Source of the DNA: Janthinobacterium sp. BJB426
Lineage (GTDB): Bacteria > Pseudomonadota > Gammaproteobacteria > Burkholderiales > Burkholderiaceae_D
Direction: 5' to 3'
NCBI RefSeq assembly: GCF_002735705.1
Contig: NZ_PDZL01000013.1
Span: forward strand, 62,001 to 126,000
Length of the DNA stretch: 64,000 nt
In this document: positions 35,826 to 45,257 of the stretch, in pieces
How the letters are laid out: the number at the start of each line of letters is the position of its first letter
Numbering within the stretch: position 1 is the first letter of the stretch
Program-made: the position numbers and the translations under genes
Notes under the pieces: generated by a model
The model's database searches: none
Seen by the model: the letters and a program-made list of their open reading frames with translations, nothing else
Told to the model about the DNA's origin: nothing

Positions 35826-36755
35826 TTAATTTCCGGGATTGAAATTTTTCCCCAACGAAGCGGGCATGTTGAGCTTGATGTAATTGGCATTGCTGGAGAT
35901 CAGCACCAGAACGACGATGGCCGCCACATACGGCAGCATCGACAGCAGTTGCGACGCGATGGGTACGCCCAGCGCCTGCGCGTGAAACGTCAAAATGGTG
36001 ATGCCGCCGAACAGGTAAGCGCCACCCACCACGCGCGCGGGGCGCCAGGTGGCAAACGTGGTCAACGCCAGCGCGATCCATCCGCGTCCCGCCACCATGC
36101 CCTCGACCCACAGGGGCGTGTACACGAGCGATAAAAACGCACCGGCCAGGCCGCAGCAGGCGCCGCCGAACAGCACGGCCGCCAGGCGGATGGGGCGCAC
36201 GGGATAGCCGAGCGCATGCGCGGACGCGGGCGATTCGCCCACGGCGCGCAGCACGAGTCCCGCCCGCGTGCGGTACAGAAACCAGGCGATGGCCAGGCAC
36301 AGCAGCAAGGACAAGTACACCATCGGATGCTGGCGGAACAGGGCCGGCCCCAGCACGGGAATATCTTCCAGCAAAGGGATGCCGAAGCGGCCATTCTGCA
36401 AGCTGTTGCCCACATACTTCAAGCCGATATACGTCGAGGCACCGGCGCCGAACAGAGATAAAGCCAGGCCCGTCGCGTACTGGTTCGTGCCCAGCCACAC
36501 GGTCAGCCAGGCAAAGAAACCGGACAGCACCATGCTGGCGCCCGCCCCCGCCAGAAAGCCCAGGGTAGCACTGCCCGTGTTGACGGCCACGGCAAAGCCC
36601 GTGATGGCCGAGACCAGCATCATGCCTTCCGCGCCCAGGTTGACCACGCCTGCCTTTTCATTCACCAATAAACCGAGGGCGGCCAGCATCAGCGGCGTGC
36701 CCGCATTGATGCTGGCGGCGATCAAGGGCGCGATGGTGAGCAGCAGGTTATCCAT
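35826..36755 (-). CDS. ABC transporter permease (nucleoside, second subunit)
   Basis: This is a 309-residue protein with about eight to nine membrane helices. KAGVVNLGAEGMMLVSA is the coupling-helix signature of BPD_transp_2 permeases (BmpD/NupQ type). It overlaps the end of the first permease gene by eight bases. Confidence 0.9.
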   Translation of the reverse strand: MDNLLLTIAPLIAASINAGTPLMLAALGLLVNEKAGVVNLGAEGMMLVSAITGFAVAVNTGSATLGFLAGAGASMVLSGFFAWLTVWLGTNQYATGLALSLFGAGASTYIGLKYVGNSLQNGRFGIPLLEDIPVLGPALFRQHPMVYLSLLLCLAIAWFLYRTRAGLVLRAVGESPASAHALGYPVRPIRLAAVLFGGACCGLAGAFLSLVYTPLWVEGMVAGRGWIALALTTFATWRPARVVGGAYLFGGITILTFHAQALGVPIASQLLSMLPYVAAIVVLVLISSNANYIKLNMPASLGKNFNPGN

Positions 36756-37824
36756 GTTTCCTCCAGCGCAGTTTGTATTGGATCAGCACGTCGCAAGCGA
36801 GCAAGGCAAACAGCAAGATGCCCTGGAATACGCCCGTGATCGCGCTGGGCAGGCCGAGGCGCGATTGCGCCAGTTCGCCGCCGATATAAAACAGGGCCAT
36901 GACGAAGCTGGAAAAAATCACGCCCACGGGATGCAAGCGTCCGACGAAGGCGACGATGATGGCGGCAAAGCCGTAGCCGGGCGAGACCGTGGGCGTCAAC
37001 TGCCCCATCGGCCCCAGCACTTCGCAGGCGCCCGCCAGGCCGGACAGGGCGCCGCAAATCAGCAGCGACGACCATAGAGTCTTGCGCGAGGAAAATCCCG
37101 CATAGCGGGCGGCGGCCGGCGCCATGCCACCCACGCGCAGGCGGAAGCCGGCAATGCTTCTGGATAAGTACAGCCAGCCGCCCAGCGAGGCCAGCAAAGC
37201 AAACACGATGCCCACGTGCAAGCGCGTATCGCTGATCACCATCGGCAACAGCAAGCCGTCCGACAGCAGTTTCGACTGGGGAAAGTTAAACCCTTCCGGG
37301 TCGCGCAGCACGCCATACACGAGATAGCTGAGCAGCAATTGGGCGATGTAGACGAGCATCAGCGAGACGAGGATTTCGCTGGCGTTGTAGCGGTCGCGCA
37401 GCCACGCCACCAGTCCCGCCCACGCCATGCCGCCCGCCATGCCGGCCAGCAGGGACACGCCGATGATGGCCGCGCCACCGACGCCGTCATCAAGGTACAG
37501 CGCGGCCGCGCCGCCGCAGATGGCGCCCAGGGTCAGTTGTCCTTCCGCGCCGATGTTATAGATGTTGGCGCGAAAGCAGATGGCCAGGCCCACGGCAATC
37601 AACAACAAAGGCGCGACTTTAAGGCCCAGCTCGGACCAGCCGTGCGCGTCGCGCAAGGGTTCGACAAAGAAGACGGCCAGACCGGCCAGCGGATCGTGTC
37701 CCAGCGCGATAAACAGCAGCGCGCCGCACAGCACGGTCAGCAGCACGGCCAGCACGGGCGACAGCCACGACATCAGGCGCGACGGTGTGGGCCGGGCTTC
37801 CAGGCGCAAGGCGAACTTAGCCAT
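36748..37824 (-). CDS. ABC transporter permease (nucleoside, first subunit)
   Basis: This is a 358-residue protein with about ten membrane helices. FRANIYNIGAEGQLTLGAI is the BPD_transp_2 coupling motif (NupP type). The start overlaps the ATPase stop by eight bases, so subunits are made in step. Confidence 0.9.
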   Translation of the reverse strand: MAKFALRLEARPTPSRLMSWLSPVLAVLLTVLCGALLFIALGHDPLAGLAVFFVEPLRDAHGWSELGLKVAPLLLIAVGLAICFRANIYNIGAEGQLTLGAICGGAAALYLDDGVGGAAIIGVSLLAGMAGGMAWAGLVAWLRDRYNASEILVSLMLVYIAQLLLSYLVYGVLRDPEGFNFPQSKLLSDGLLLPMVISDTRLHVGIVFALLASLGGWLYLSRSIAGFRLRVGGMAPAAARYAGFSSRKTLWSSLLICGALSGLAGACEVLGPMGQLTPTVSPGYGFAAIIVAFVGRLHPVGVIFSSFVMALFYIGGELAQSRLGLPSAITGVFQGILLFALLACDVLIQYKLRWRKHG

Positions 37825-39331
37825 GGGCTGCCTCCTGCGGCCACAGCCCGCTCATCCATTGACCCACCTGCGCCACGCTGGCCTCGGCCACGTCGAGCGA
37901 TGGCGAGATTTTTCCCTTCGCCATCACCAGCAAACGGTCGCTGATATCGAACAATTCATCGAGCTCTTCCGAGACGACCAGCAGCGCGCAACCGGCATCG
38001 CGCAGCGCCAGCAATTCGGCGCGGATTTGCGCGGCCGCGCCCACGTCCACGCCCCAGGTCGGCTGCGCCACCACCAGCACCGTGGGTTCACGCATGACTT
38101 CGCGTCCGACTATGTATTTCTGCAAGTTGCCGCCAGACAGGCTGCGCGCCAGCGCCTGCGGCCCGCCCGCCTTCACCTGGAAGCGGGCGATGATGGCGGC
38201 CGCCCGCTGCGCGATGACGTTATGGCGCACGAAGCCATGGCGGATGGTGGCCGGTGTCTGCAAGCTCAATAACACGTTGTCGGCCAGCCCCATGTCGGGC
38301 ACGGCGCCGCGCCCCAGCCTTTCTTCCGGCACAAAGCCGAAGCCCAGCGCGCGGCGGCGGCCTGGCGGCAAGCGTCCCGCCGGCGTGCCATTGAGCACGA
38401 TGCTGGCGGGGGCCGCGCGCATGTCTTCACCCGACAGGGCCGCCAGCAATTCCTGCTGGCCATTGCCGGACACGCCCGCGATGCCGACGATCTCGCCAGC
38501 GCGCACGTCGAAATTGATATCGATCAATTGCGTGGCGAACGGATGGCTCTTCGGCAACTGCAAATTCTTGACGCTCAGCATGACGGTACCGGGCGTGCGC
38601 GCCACGCGGGTGACGGCGGGCGGCTCGGCGCCGATCATCATGCGCGACAGGCTGGCCGCCGACTCTTGCGAGGGGTCGCACACGCCCGCATTCTTGCCGG
38701 CGCGCACCACCGTGCACGTATGGCACAGGGCGCGGATTTCGTCGAGCTTGTGGCTGATGTACAGGATGCTGCAGCCTTCGGTCGCCAGCTGGCGCAAGGT
38801 CGTAAACAGTTTCTCCACGGCGCCCGGCGTCAGCACGGACGTCGGTTCATCGAGGATCAGCAGTTGCGGCTTGGCCAGCAAGGCGCGCACGATTTCCACA
38901 CGCTGGCATTCGCCGACGGAAAGCGTGTGCACGTGGCGCTGCGGTTCCAGGTCCAGGCCGTACTGACGCGCCGTCGCTTCGATGCGCTGCGCCAGCTCCG
39001 CCATGTTGGTGCCGGCGGGCAAACCGAGGGCGATGTTTTCCGTCACGGTCAAGGTGTCGAACAGGGAAAAGTGCTGGAACACCATGGCGATGCCCAGCGC
39101 CCGCGCGGCCGACGGGTTGGCGATCTCGACTTCGCGGCCATTCCACCGGATGCGGCCACCGTCGGGTTGCACCGCGCCGTAGATGATTTTCATCAGGGTC
39201 GATTTGCCGGCGCCGTTTTCACCGAGCACGGCGTGGATTTGTCCGGGCGCGACGGTGAGACAGATGCCGTCATTGGCCACCACGGCCGGATAGCGCTTGC
39301 TGATATCGAGTAATTCCAGGCGTGCCGTCAT
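37817..39331 (-). CDS. ABC transporter ATP-binding protein (nucleoside, double domain)
   Basis: This is a 504-residue protein with two nucleotide-binding domains. Domain 1 has Walker A GENGAGKST, signature LSVGECQ and Walker B LLILDEP. Domain 2 has a degenerate Walker A (GVSGNGQQE) and signature LSGGNLQ. This asymmetry is normal for the NupO/RbsA-like class. It is the first gene of the transporter operon, with its promoter in the gap shared with the Tsx-like gene. Confidence 0.92.
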   Translation of the reverse strand: MTARLELLDISKRYPAVVANDGICLTVAPGQIHAVLGENGAGKSTLMKIIYGAVQPDGGRIRWNGREVEIANPSAARALGIAMVFQHFSLFDTLTVTENIALGLPAGTNMAELAQRIEATARQYGLDLEPQRHVHTLSVGECQRVEIVRALLAKPQLLILDEPTSVLTPGAVEKLFTTLRQLATEGCSILYISHKLDEIRALCHTCTVVRAGKNAGVCDPSQESAASLSRMMIGAEPPAVTRVARTPGTVMLSVKNLQLPKSHPFATQLIDINFDVRAGEIVGIAGVSGNGQQELLAALSGEDMRAAPASIVLNGTPAGRLPPGRRRALGFGFVPEERLGRGAVPDMGLADNVLLSLQTPATIRHGFVRHNVIAQRAAAIIARFQVKAGGPQALARSLSGGNLQKYIVGREVMREPTVLVVAQPTWGVDVGAAAQIRAELLALRDAGCALLVVSEELDELFDISDRLLVMAKGKISPSLDVAEASVAQVGQWMSGLWPQEAAHG

Positions 39332-39720
39332 TGTTTTTTTCGTGCCTCGCTGCAGGGTCGCCGGCGTTGGCGCCGGTGGAGAAATTCAAGCTCTTGTCTC
39401 TATCGTATCGGCATCCGCAGCGCTTGGGGGATGGCGTGGCGGCGCGCATTTCTATTTCCGCAAAAAAACAACACCTGTATACAATTTTGAAAAAAATTAT
39501 CAGCTTTACAGCGGCCGCCTTGCCCCGCAAGGGCGAGAAGGTGCGATGATTATATGCAAGAACTGATAGTAAGTATGCAGATAAAACATATCGCCCAACG
39601 CGGCGCTTCTCGCATCATGGATTGAACGGCGCGCAAGTTGCCTCATCGCAGCGCATCGTGCGGGTTACGCCCCCTGCTATTTCATTTCCCGTTTCCCAAC
39701 ACCGCCATCAGGAGCCGAAA
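39332..39720. promoter_or_regulatory. divergent regulatory region of the nucleoside uptake locus
   Basis: This 389-base gap holds no gene. A perfect palindrome TGTATACA lies at 39476-39483, in an AT-rich stretch facing the ABC operon. Palindromes of the TTGTATACAA kind are known operators of GntR-family regulators in purine and nucleobase loci of proteobacteria; applying that here is inference. The part nearest the Tsx-like gene is also AT-rich (39555-39600). Confidence 0.45.
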
Positions 39721-40584
39721 GTGCCAAAAACCATACCGTGTCTGTTGCTCTGCCTCACTACCACCCTCGGCGTGGGCGCAACCGCCCAGGCTGCCGAATG
39801 GAGCGATACCGCGCTGAGCTGGCGCGCCGGCAATGACTACCGCGAGCCGTTCAATCCCGACGACATCAAGAAAAACATCTTCGCCATCACGCACGCCAGC
39901 GGCTACAAATACGGCAGCAACTTCGTCAACCTGGATTTCCTGATCTCCGACAGCAAGGACCCTGGCGCGCTGGGCAAGACGTCCGGCGCGCAGGAAGCGT
40001 ACCTGGTGTACCGCAACACCATCGACATCGGCAAGGTGCGCGGCAGCGACATCAAGTTCGGCCCCGTGCGCGGCGTCGGCGTCACCCTGGGTTTCGACGT
40101 CAACACGAAAAATGACGTCGGCTACAACTCGCGCAAGCGCATGCTGGTGGCCGGCCCGACACTGATGTGGGACGTGCCCGGCTTCTTCAACACCAGCCTG
40201 CTGTTGCTGCGCGAAAGCAACGCCCCCAGCGGCGCCTTCCCGCCCATCTCGCAAGTGACGGGCCGCTACACGTATAAGACGCATGCCATGCTGACGGGCG
40301 CCTGGGGCATCCCCCTGTCGCCGCTATTCTCGTTCGAAGGTTTCTTTAACCTCATCGATTCAAAAGGCAATGATGAAGTGGGCCGCAAGACGGCGGTGGA
40401 AACGAATATCGACATGCAAGTGATGTTCGACGTGGGCGCCGCCCTGGGCAGCGCCAAGAACACCTTCCGCGTGGGTCTGGAATACCAGTACTGGAAGAAC
40501 AAGTTCGGCAACTCGCCCGCCACCACGGGCAACGTGGGGCAAACGGCGAAGACGCCGATGATACGCGCGGAGTACCATTTCTAA
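39721..40584 (+). CDS. Tsx-like nucleoside outer-membrane channel
   Basis: This is a 287-residue protein with a signal peptide of about 25 residues. The start is GTG with a CAGGAG site. WSDTALSWRAGNDYREPFNP and the alternating beta-strand pattern ending in aromatic Phe (EYHF) fit the Tsx/nucleoside-specific porin family. It is divergent from the nucleoside ABC transporter, so together they give a full route across both membranes. Confidence 0.88.
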   Translation: MPKTIPCLLLCLTTTLGVGATAQAAEWSDTALSWRAGNDYREPFNPDDIKKNIFAITHASGYKYGSNFVNLDFLISDSKDPGALGKTSGAQEAYLVYRNTIDIGKVRGSDIKFGPVRGVGVTLGFDVNTKNDVGYNSRKRMLVAGPTLMWDVPGFFNTSLLLLRESNAPSGAFPPISQVTGRYTYKTHAMLTGAWGIPLSPLFSFEGFFNLIDSKGNDEVGRKTAVETNIDMQVMFDVGAALGSAKNTFRVGLEYQYWKNKFGNSPATTGNVGQTAKTPMIRAEYHF

Positions 40585-40662
40585 AATTCATTGTTACGCA
40601 TCAACACCCACCTTCGCGCCTGATGCCAGCATGAAGCTTTCCTGCTGGCGGAGAGCGCGACC

Positions 40663-42516
40663 GTGGAACAACTACTGCCGTATTACGAGCGTGAGCTGGG
40701 CCTGTTCCGCCAGTACACGCGCGAATTTTCCAGCCGCTATCCGAAGGCGGCCGGGCGCCTGCTGATCGCCGGCGAGACGTGCGAAGACCCGCACATCGAG
40801 CGCCTGATCCAGTCTGTTGCCCTGCTCACGGCGCGCGTGTCAAAACGCCTCGACGACGCCTATCCGCAATTTACCAACTCCTTGCTGGAAACCCTGTACC
40901 CGCACTACCTGCGGCCCTTTCCCTCGTGCTCCATCGTGCGCATCGCCGCCGATGAAGCGCCGAGCGGCGGCCAGCTGGCCCAGCCTGTGCACATTGCGCG
41001 CGGCACGGTGCTGCGCTCGCATCCGGTGCAGGGCGTGGCCTGCAAGTTCACCAGCGCGTACGACGTGACCCTGGCGCCGCTGGCCATTACGCGTCTGCAT
41101 TTCTCGCCGCTCATCGACGCGCCGCCCGGCCTGCGCCTGCCCGCCGGCGCCAGCGCCTTGCTCAGCATGCAGTTCACCAGCAGCAGCGAGCAGTACCACC
41201 TGGACCAGTCCGGCTTTGCCAGCCTGCGCATGTTTGCCGATGGCGAACCGTCGGTGCGCGCGGCCCTGCTTGACGCCCTGTTCCTGCACGGCGCGGGAGC
41301 GTACGTGGCGCTGGACGAACACGGCCCGTGGCTGGCCGTCGACGGCACCGTGCTGGCGCCGGCCGGCTATGCGGAGGACGAGGCGCTGATCCCCATTTCC
41401 GCCCGCTCGCACCCGGCCCTGCGCCTGCTGACCGAGTACTTTGCGTTTCCGGAAAAATTCCATTTCATCGATATCGCATGGTCCCTGCTGGCCGCCCTGC
41501 TGCCAAAACAGTGCCGCCAGTTCACCCTGCACCTGCCGCTCATGGGCGTGCGCAGCGACAGCCACGAGGCGCGGCTCTTGTCCGGCGTCAGCCCCGATAA
41601 TCTCTTGCTCGGCTGCACGCCCGTCGTCAACCTGTTCGCCAAGTCCGGCGTGCCGATCCGCCTCACGCATACCGAACCCGACTACGCGCTGGTGGCCGAT
41701 GCCACGCATGCGTTTGCCTACGACATCCACAACATCGAGAGCGTCACCGTGGTGCGCAAGGACGAGGCCGGCGAGCGCCTCAGCACTTTCTTGCCGCTGT
41801 ATGCCTCGCTGCAGGGTTCTCAGGTAGAACAGGGCCAGGAGTATGGTCAATACTGGCTGGCGCGCCGCGACGAAGCCGTGGCCGCCATCAGCCCCGGCCA
41901 TGAAATGCGGCTGAGCCTGATCGACCCGCAGTTTTCACCAGGCAGCGCGGCCTGCGCCACCGTCTCGACGCAGCTGCTGTGCAGCAACCGCGACTTGCCC
42001 ACGCAGTTGCATTACGGCTTGCCCGGTGGCGACCTGCTGGCCGAAGACGTGCCCGACGGCATCCCCGCGCGCTTCCTGCGCAAGCCCACGCCCAGCCTGC
42101 GTTTCCTGGCGGACACGCACTGGCGCCTGATTGCGCACCTGTCGCTCAATTACTCCAGCCTGACGCAAGCGGGCCTGGCCGAATTCCAGAAAATGCTCAG
42201 CCTGTATGACCTGCCCCGCTCGCCCACCACGCAGCGCCTGATCCAGGGCATCGTCACGCTCGAACACGGCAGCACGCGTGCCTGGATGCCCACCGTGCCG
42301 TTTCCCACCCTGATGCCCGGCATCGCCATCCGCCTGGGCATCGACGAGCAAGCCTTCGTCGGCTGCAGCATCCATATCTTTGCCCAGGTGTTGCAGCGCT
42401 ATTTCGCCCTGAACAGCCAGCTCAACTGCTTTAGCCAACTGACGCTGCTGTCGCACCGCAGCGGCGAGGAACTCCTGCGATGCCCGGAACGCAGCGCCGA
42501 CGCCACCCCAGCGTGA
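40663..42516 (+). CDS. tssF: type VI secretion baseplate subunit TssF
   Basis: This is a 617-residue protein, standard length for TssF. LLPYYERELGLFRQY at the N-terminus and DPHIERLIQSVALLTARV after it are diagnostic. TssF forms a wedge of the baseplate with TssG and TssK. The start codon is GTG with a GGAGAG site. It follows the porin gene by 78 bases, so it begins a new unit. No tssE, tssK, tssB/C or other core gene is in the window. Confidence 0.95.
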   Translation: MEQLLPYYERELGLFRQYTREFSSRYPKAAGRLLIAGETCEDPHIERLIQSVALLTARVSKRLDDAYPQFTNSLLETLYPHYLRPFPSCSIVRIAADEAPSGGQLAQPVHIARGTVLRSHPVQGVACKFTSAYDVTLAPLAITRLHFSPLIDAPPGLRLPAGASALLSMQFTSSSEQYHLDQSGFASLRMFADGEPSVRAALLDALFLHGAGAYVALDEHGPWLAVDGTVLAPAGYAEDEALIPISARSHPALRLLTEYFAFPEKFHFIDIAWSLLAALLPKQCRQFTLHLPLMGVRSDSHEARLLSGVSPDNLLLGCTPVVNLFAKSGVPIRLTHTEPDYALVADATHAFAYDIHNIESVTVVRKDEAGERLSTFLPLYASLQGSQVEQGQEYGQYWLARRDEAVAAISPGHEMRLSLIDPQFSPGSAACATVSTQLLCSNRDLPTQLHYGLPGGDLLAEDVPDGIPARFLRKPTPSLRFLADTHWRLIAHLSLNYSSLTQAGLAEFQKMLSLYDLPRSPTTQRLIQGIVTLEHGSTRAWMPTVPFPTLMPGIAIRLGIDEQAFVGCSIHIFAQVLQRYFALNSQLNCFSQLTLLSHRSGEELLRCPERSADATPA

Positions 42517-43526
42517 TCCAGCAATTGCTCGACGCGCCGCAGCGCTTCGAGTGCTTCCAGGCGCTGCGCCTGCTGCTGGCGTGGCTGGCCGAACACGGCA
42601 TCGACGAACACACGGCGTTGGCAAAGCTCGTGCGCTTCGACAATAGCGTCTCGCTGCGCTTTCCCGCCAGCCAGGTCGAAGCGCTCGCGACCGGCGGCAT
42701 CGAGGATGCCGATGCCCTGCTGCTGGCGCTGCTGTCCGGCCACGGCAAGCCCATCCACCTCACGCCCGCCTTCATGGGCCTGCTGGGTTGCCAGGGCAGC
42801 TTGCCCAGCCACTATTCGGAGCGCATCGCCGCGCACCAGCACAGCGAACGCGTCACCGGCCCGCGCGCCTTTCTCGACCTGTTTTCCAGCCGCGCCGTGG
42901 CCCTGTTTTATCAGGCCTGGCAAAAATACCGCGTCGAGCAAGCCGGCCACAGCGGGGACTTCCTGTCGCGCCTGCTGGCTCTGGCCGCATGCCAGCCGGG
43001 CCAGGGCCAGGACGAGGCCGCCGCCGGCCTGTACAGCGGCTTGCTGCAGCAGCGCAACCTCTCGTCCATCGTCATGGCGCGCATCCTTGCCGACCACTTC
43101 GGCGTGCCCTGCCATATCGACGAGGCGACGGGAGCCAGGGACGTGCTGGCGCCGCGCGAACAGACGGCGCTGGGCATGGCCAATGCCGTGCTGGGCCAGC
43201 GCGCCACCGTCGGCGAGCGCTGCCGCCGCCCCGACCTGGCCGTGCGCCTGCGCCTCGGTCCGCTCACTGCCAAGCAGCACGCCAGCTTCCTGCCGCGCGC
43301 CGCTGGCAGCCAAGCGCTGCGGCACATGCTGATGCTGTTCAGCCAGCCGCTCGTGCGCTACGACATCGTGCTGGTGCTGCGCGCCAGCGATGTGCAAGGG
43401 ACGACGTTGACGGCAGCGCCACAAGGCGGCCTCGGCTGCAACAGTTTCCTTGGCGATGCGGCAACGCCGCGCCACCGCGATGACAAACATTACGAAATGC
43501 ACTTGATGCCCTCATTCAACGATTGA
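42480..43526 (+). CDS. tssG: type VI secretion baseplate subunit TssG
   Basis: This is a 348-residue protein, normal for TssG. QQLLDAPQRFECFQALRLL opens it, and RFDNSVSLRFPASQV and TPAFMGLLGCQGSLPSHYSE follow in the known order. It overlaps tssF by 37 bases, a common arrangement. It ends 77 bases before the truncated vgrG. Confidence 0.95.
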   Translation: MPGTQRRRHPSVIQQLLDAPQRFECFQALRLLLAWLAEHGIDEHTALAKLVRFDNSVSLRFPASQVEALATGGIEDADALLLALLSGHGKPIHLTPAFMGLLGCQGSLPSHYSERIAAHQHSERVTGPRAFLDLFSSRAVALFYQAWQKYRVEQAGHSGDFLSRLLALAACQPGQGQDEAAAGLYSGLLQQRNLSSIVMARILADHFGVPCHIDEATGARDVLAPREQTALGMANAVLGQRATVGERCRRPDLAVRLRLGPLTAKQHASFLPRAAGSQALRHMLMLFSQPLVRYDIVLVLRASDVQGTTLTAAPQGGLGCNSFLGDAATPRHRDDKHYEMHLMPSFND

Positions 43527-43603
43527 TCCTTGCGGCTGCGCAAAACGCTTGTGTTCGCTATTGCTACAGTCGGCCAACGATCCCTACCGTGAAGCGATGC
43601 GCG

Positions 43604-43954
43604 ATGAGCGAGTTCCCCGATACGACGACGGCATGGGCGGCATTGACGGGCGACATGCAGGGTCAGCGCCTGCTGCGCCTGCGCTTTCCGCATGGCGACG
43701 GCCCCGCCGGCATCCGCTTCCTCGCCAACAGCCTGTCCGCCAGCGAAAGCCTGTCGCGCGACTTTTCCTATGTGGTGGAAATGCTGTCCGACGATGCCAG
43801 CATCGCGCTCGACAAGGTGCTGACCATCGAACTTTTACACACAAATCATCCGCACAAAATATTGAGTCCAACAAAGAAATTAAAGGAGAAAAAATTATGG
43901 AAAAAGTCCGAAAATTTGATGACAAAATTTCTGGATAATACTTTAGATATATAA
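43604..43954 (+). pseudogene. vgrG: truncated vgrG (first ~78 codons only)
   Basis: The frame starts like a normal VgrG (AWAALTGDMQGQRLLRLRFP, then SRDFSYVVEMLSDDASIALD). Homology ends at about codon 78 (about 43837), in the middle of the first gp27-like domain, with VLTIELL. From there on the DNA turns AT-rich and the frame codes Lys-rich junk until a stop at 43954. The protein could not form a spike. The normal place of vgrG right after tssG is thus occupied by a stump and a foreign insertion or decayed effector region. Confidence 0.85.
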
Positions 43955-44169
43955 CAATTGCCTATATTGATTTTGAAAAAAACAAAAATATTGAAGATTT
44001 CATTATCTACATAAAAGATGATGATAATGAAATAGAGTTAACATTCCACCCAAGTCTTGCAAAGGGAGAGAGTCCAATGCTAGGAGGAAAAACCTCGCTG
44101 GGTCGGACGGTGGTTTATCTTATCTCAAAAAAAGACAAGACAATAATTAAAATAAATTATCAAAAATGA
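43897..44169 (+). pseudogene. family A gene copy 1, broken by one in-frame stop
   Basis: An AAGGAG site precedes ATG at 43897. The frame stops at TAA 43936-43938 after 13 codons, then continues open to TGA at 44167. Reading through the stop gives about 90 residues that align without gaps to the protein coded at 44936-45220 (FIIYIKDDDNEIELTF against FEIYIQDNNEDIKITF; MLGGKTSLGR against ILGGKTSMGR). The stop replaces a Lys codon in the other copy. Either a true nonsense mutation or a sequencing error. Confidence 0.7.
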
Positions 44170-44220
44170 ATTTCATTAAATTACTTTAAAGCAAGATATT
44201 TTTATAAAAATTTCTTAAAA

Positions 44221-44422
44221 ATTACCAGCAACCACATTCCACAACGGGTCATCGATGCAAAAAAACCATCCATGCGCTTAAGGAATGGCAGCAAAGGAAG
44301 CAAGAGCTATTGGCACATACATTACAGACGCAGGAGGAGGAAATCAATATTTCATTGATGATTCAGATATATCAAAACTCAAAGCTAATGAAAAATATTT
44401 AAATTTCCGACGCCATAAATGA
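44221..44422 (+). pseudogene. remnant of an effector C-terminal domain
   Basis: In the frame ending at TGA 44420-44422, about 44 codons after an internal stop (44279-44281) read as a sensible protein end: GMAAKEARAIGTYITDAGGG then a tail ending in NFRRHK. Just upstream, other frames give SNHIP and SSMQKNHPCA, in line with a frameshifted coding region. The final TGA overlaps the next ATG as ATGA. DNA here is less AT-rich than around. I read this as the decayed end of a toxin; the family is not certain. Confidence 0.5.
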
Positions 44423-44873
44423 ATATAAATAAAAATACTGGAGATATCGAAATAAATGAGAATTTTCACGTAAACAAAAACACATCAACAAAAGAAATAA
44501 AAAACATAAATTTTCTTGAATATTTTGGAAAAATAAATGACTTTGAAACATATAGCATGCGAAATATTCAATTTCTCAATGTGGAAACAAGAGTAAATTT
44601 AAGACTTAAAAATGGAATTCTTTGCATTATTGAAATATTCTGGACAGATGGAGTCACAAACAGACTTGGCTATAACTCCAGTCACTTGGACATGATCAAT
44701 GAAAAAAATATCTTAGTAAGTTAGTTTCAAAATCACTAGGTCAATCAGCGGAAATATCGAAAAAGTACGAGGATTTTTTTTCTTTCTCGTGGGGATACAT
44801 ACTAATCAAGGCAGATCAAAAATCATCACTTTGCTCGACAATGATAATATATGGCAAAAACACAAATATATAA
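44419..44873 (+). pseudogene. family B gene copy 1, frameshifted
   Basis: The first 101 codons (44419-44724) run to TAG. A one-base shift near 44715 would let the frame continue to TAA at 44873 with KLVSKSLGQSAEISKKYEDF and FSFSWGYILIKADQ. This matches the end of the protein at 45943-46419 (LAKLLAEVLGKGPDEIKKTF, FNFSWGKISASAS). The N-terminal half aligns as well (FWTDGVTNRLGYN against LSWDGGNTKKYGYN). It is coupled by ATGA to the effector remnant before it. Candidate immunity gene, now broken. Confidence 0.65.
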
Positions 44874-44935
44874 TAAAGAAAATAAATATTAACTAGCAGA
44901 GTACTCCAACAAACATTTCCTATCCCGATAGAGAT

Positions 44936-45220
44936 ATGAAAAAACATATATCCAAAATGGAAAACCTGGAAGAAAAAATTTCCGGAAAAAATCTTGAAAA
45001 ATTGCTCGTGGCTTTGGTTGAATTCAGAAAAGAGCAAAGGAATATTTCAGATTTTGAAATATATATTCAAGACAACAACGAAGATATTAAAATAACCTTC
45101 GTACCAAATTTTGCACCCGGTGAAAAAATACTAGGTGGAAAAACATCAATGGGAAGATCCGTCACTTATACCATTTCAAAAAAGACGAGAAAAATCATCA
45201 GTTCAAACTATCATAGATAA
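44936..45220 (+). CDS. family A gene copy 2, unknown (candidate immunity)
   Basis: This is a 94-residue protein; a second Met at residue 8 (44957) may be the true start, since copy 1 lacks the first seven residues. It is a small alpha-plus-beta protein ending in ILGGKTSMGRSVTYTISKKT, a pattern like NTF2-fold immunity proteins that end in a beta strand and basic hairpin; that match is only a resemblance. AT-rich codons, no signal peptide. Confidence 0.6.
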   Translation: MKKHISKMENLEEKISGKNLEKLLVALVEFRKEQRNISDFEIYIQDNNEDIKITFVPNFAPGEKILGGKTSMGRSVTYTISKKTRKIISSNYHR

Positions 45221-45257
45221 AATGAGACTATCAATCAAATAGAGTTCACTCTAATTA

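Noticed and set aside
43897-44169. Programmed stop-codon readthrough or recoding at TAA 43936
   Set aside because: No stimulatory structure or recoding context is seen; other genes nearby have similar single lesions, so simple decay is the better explanation.
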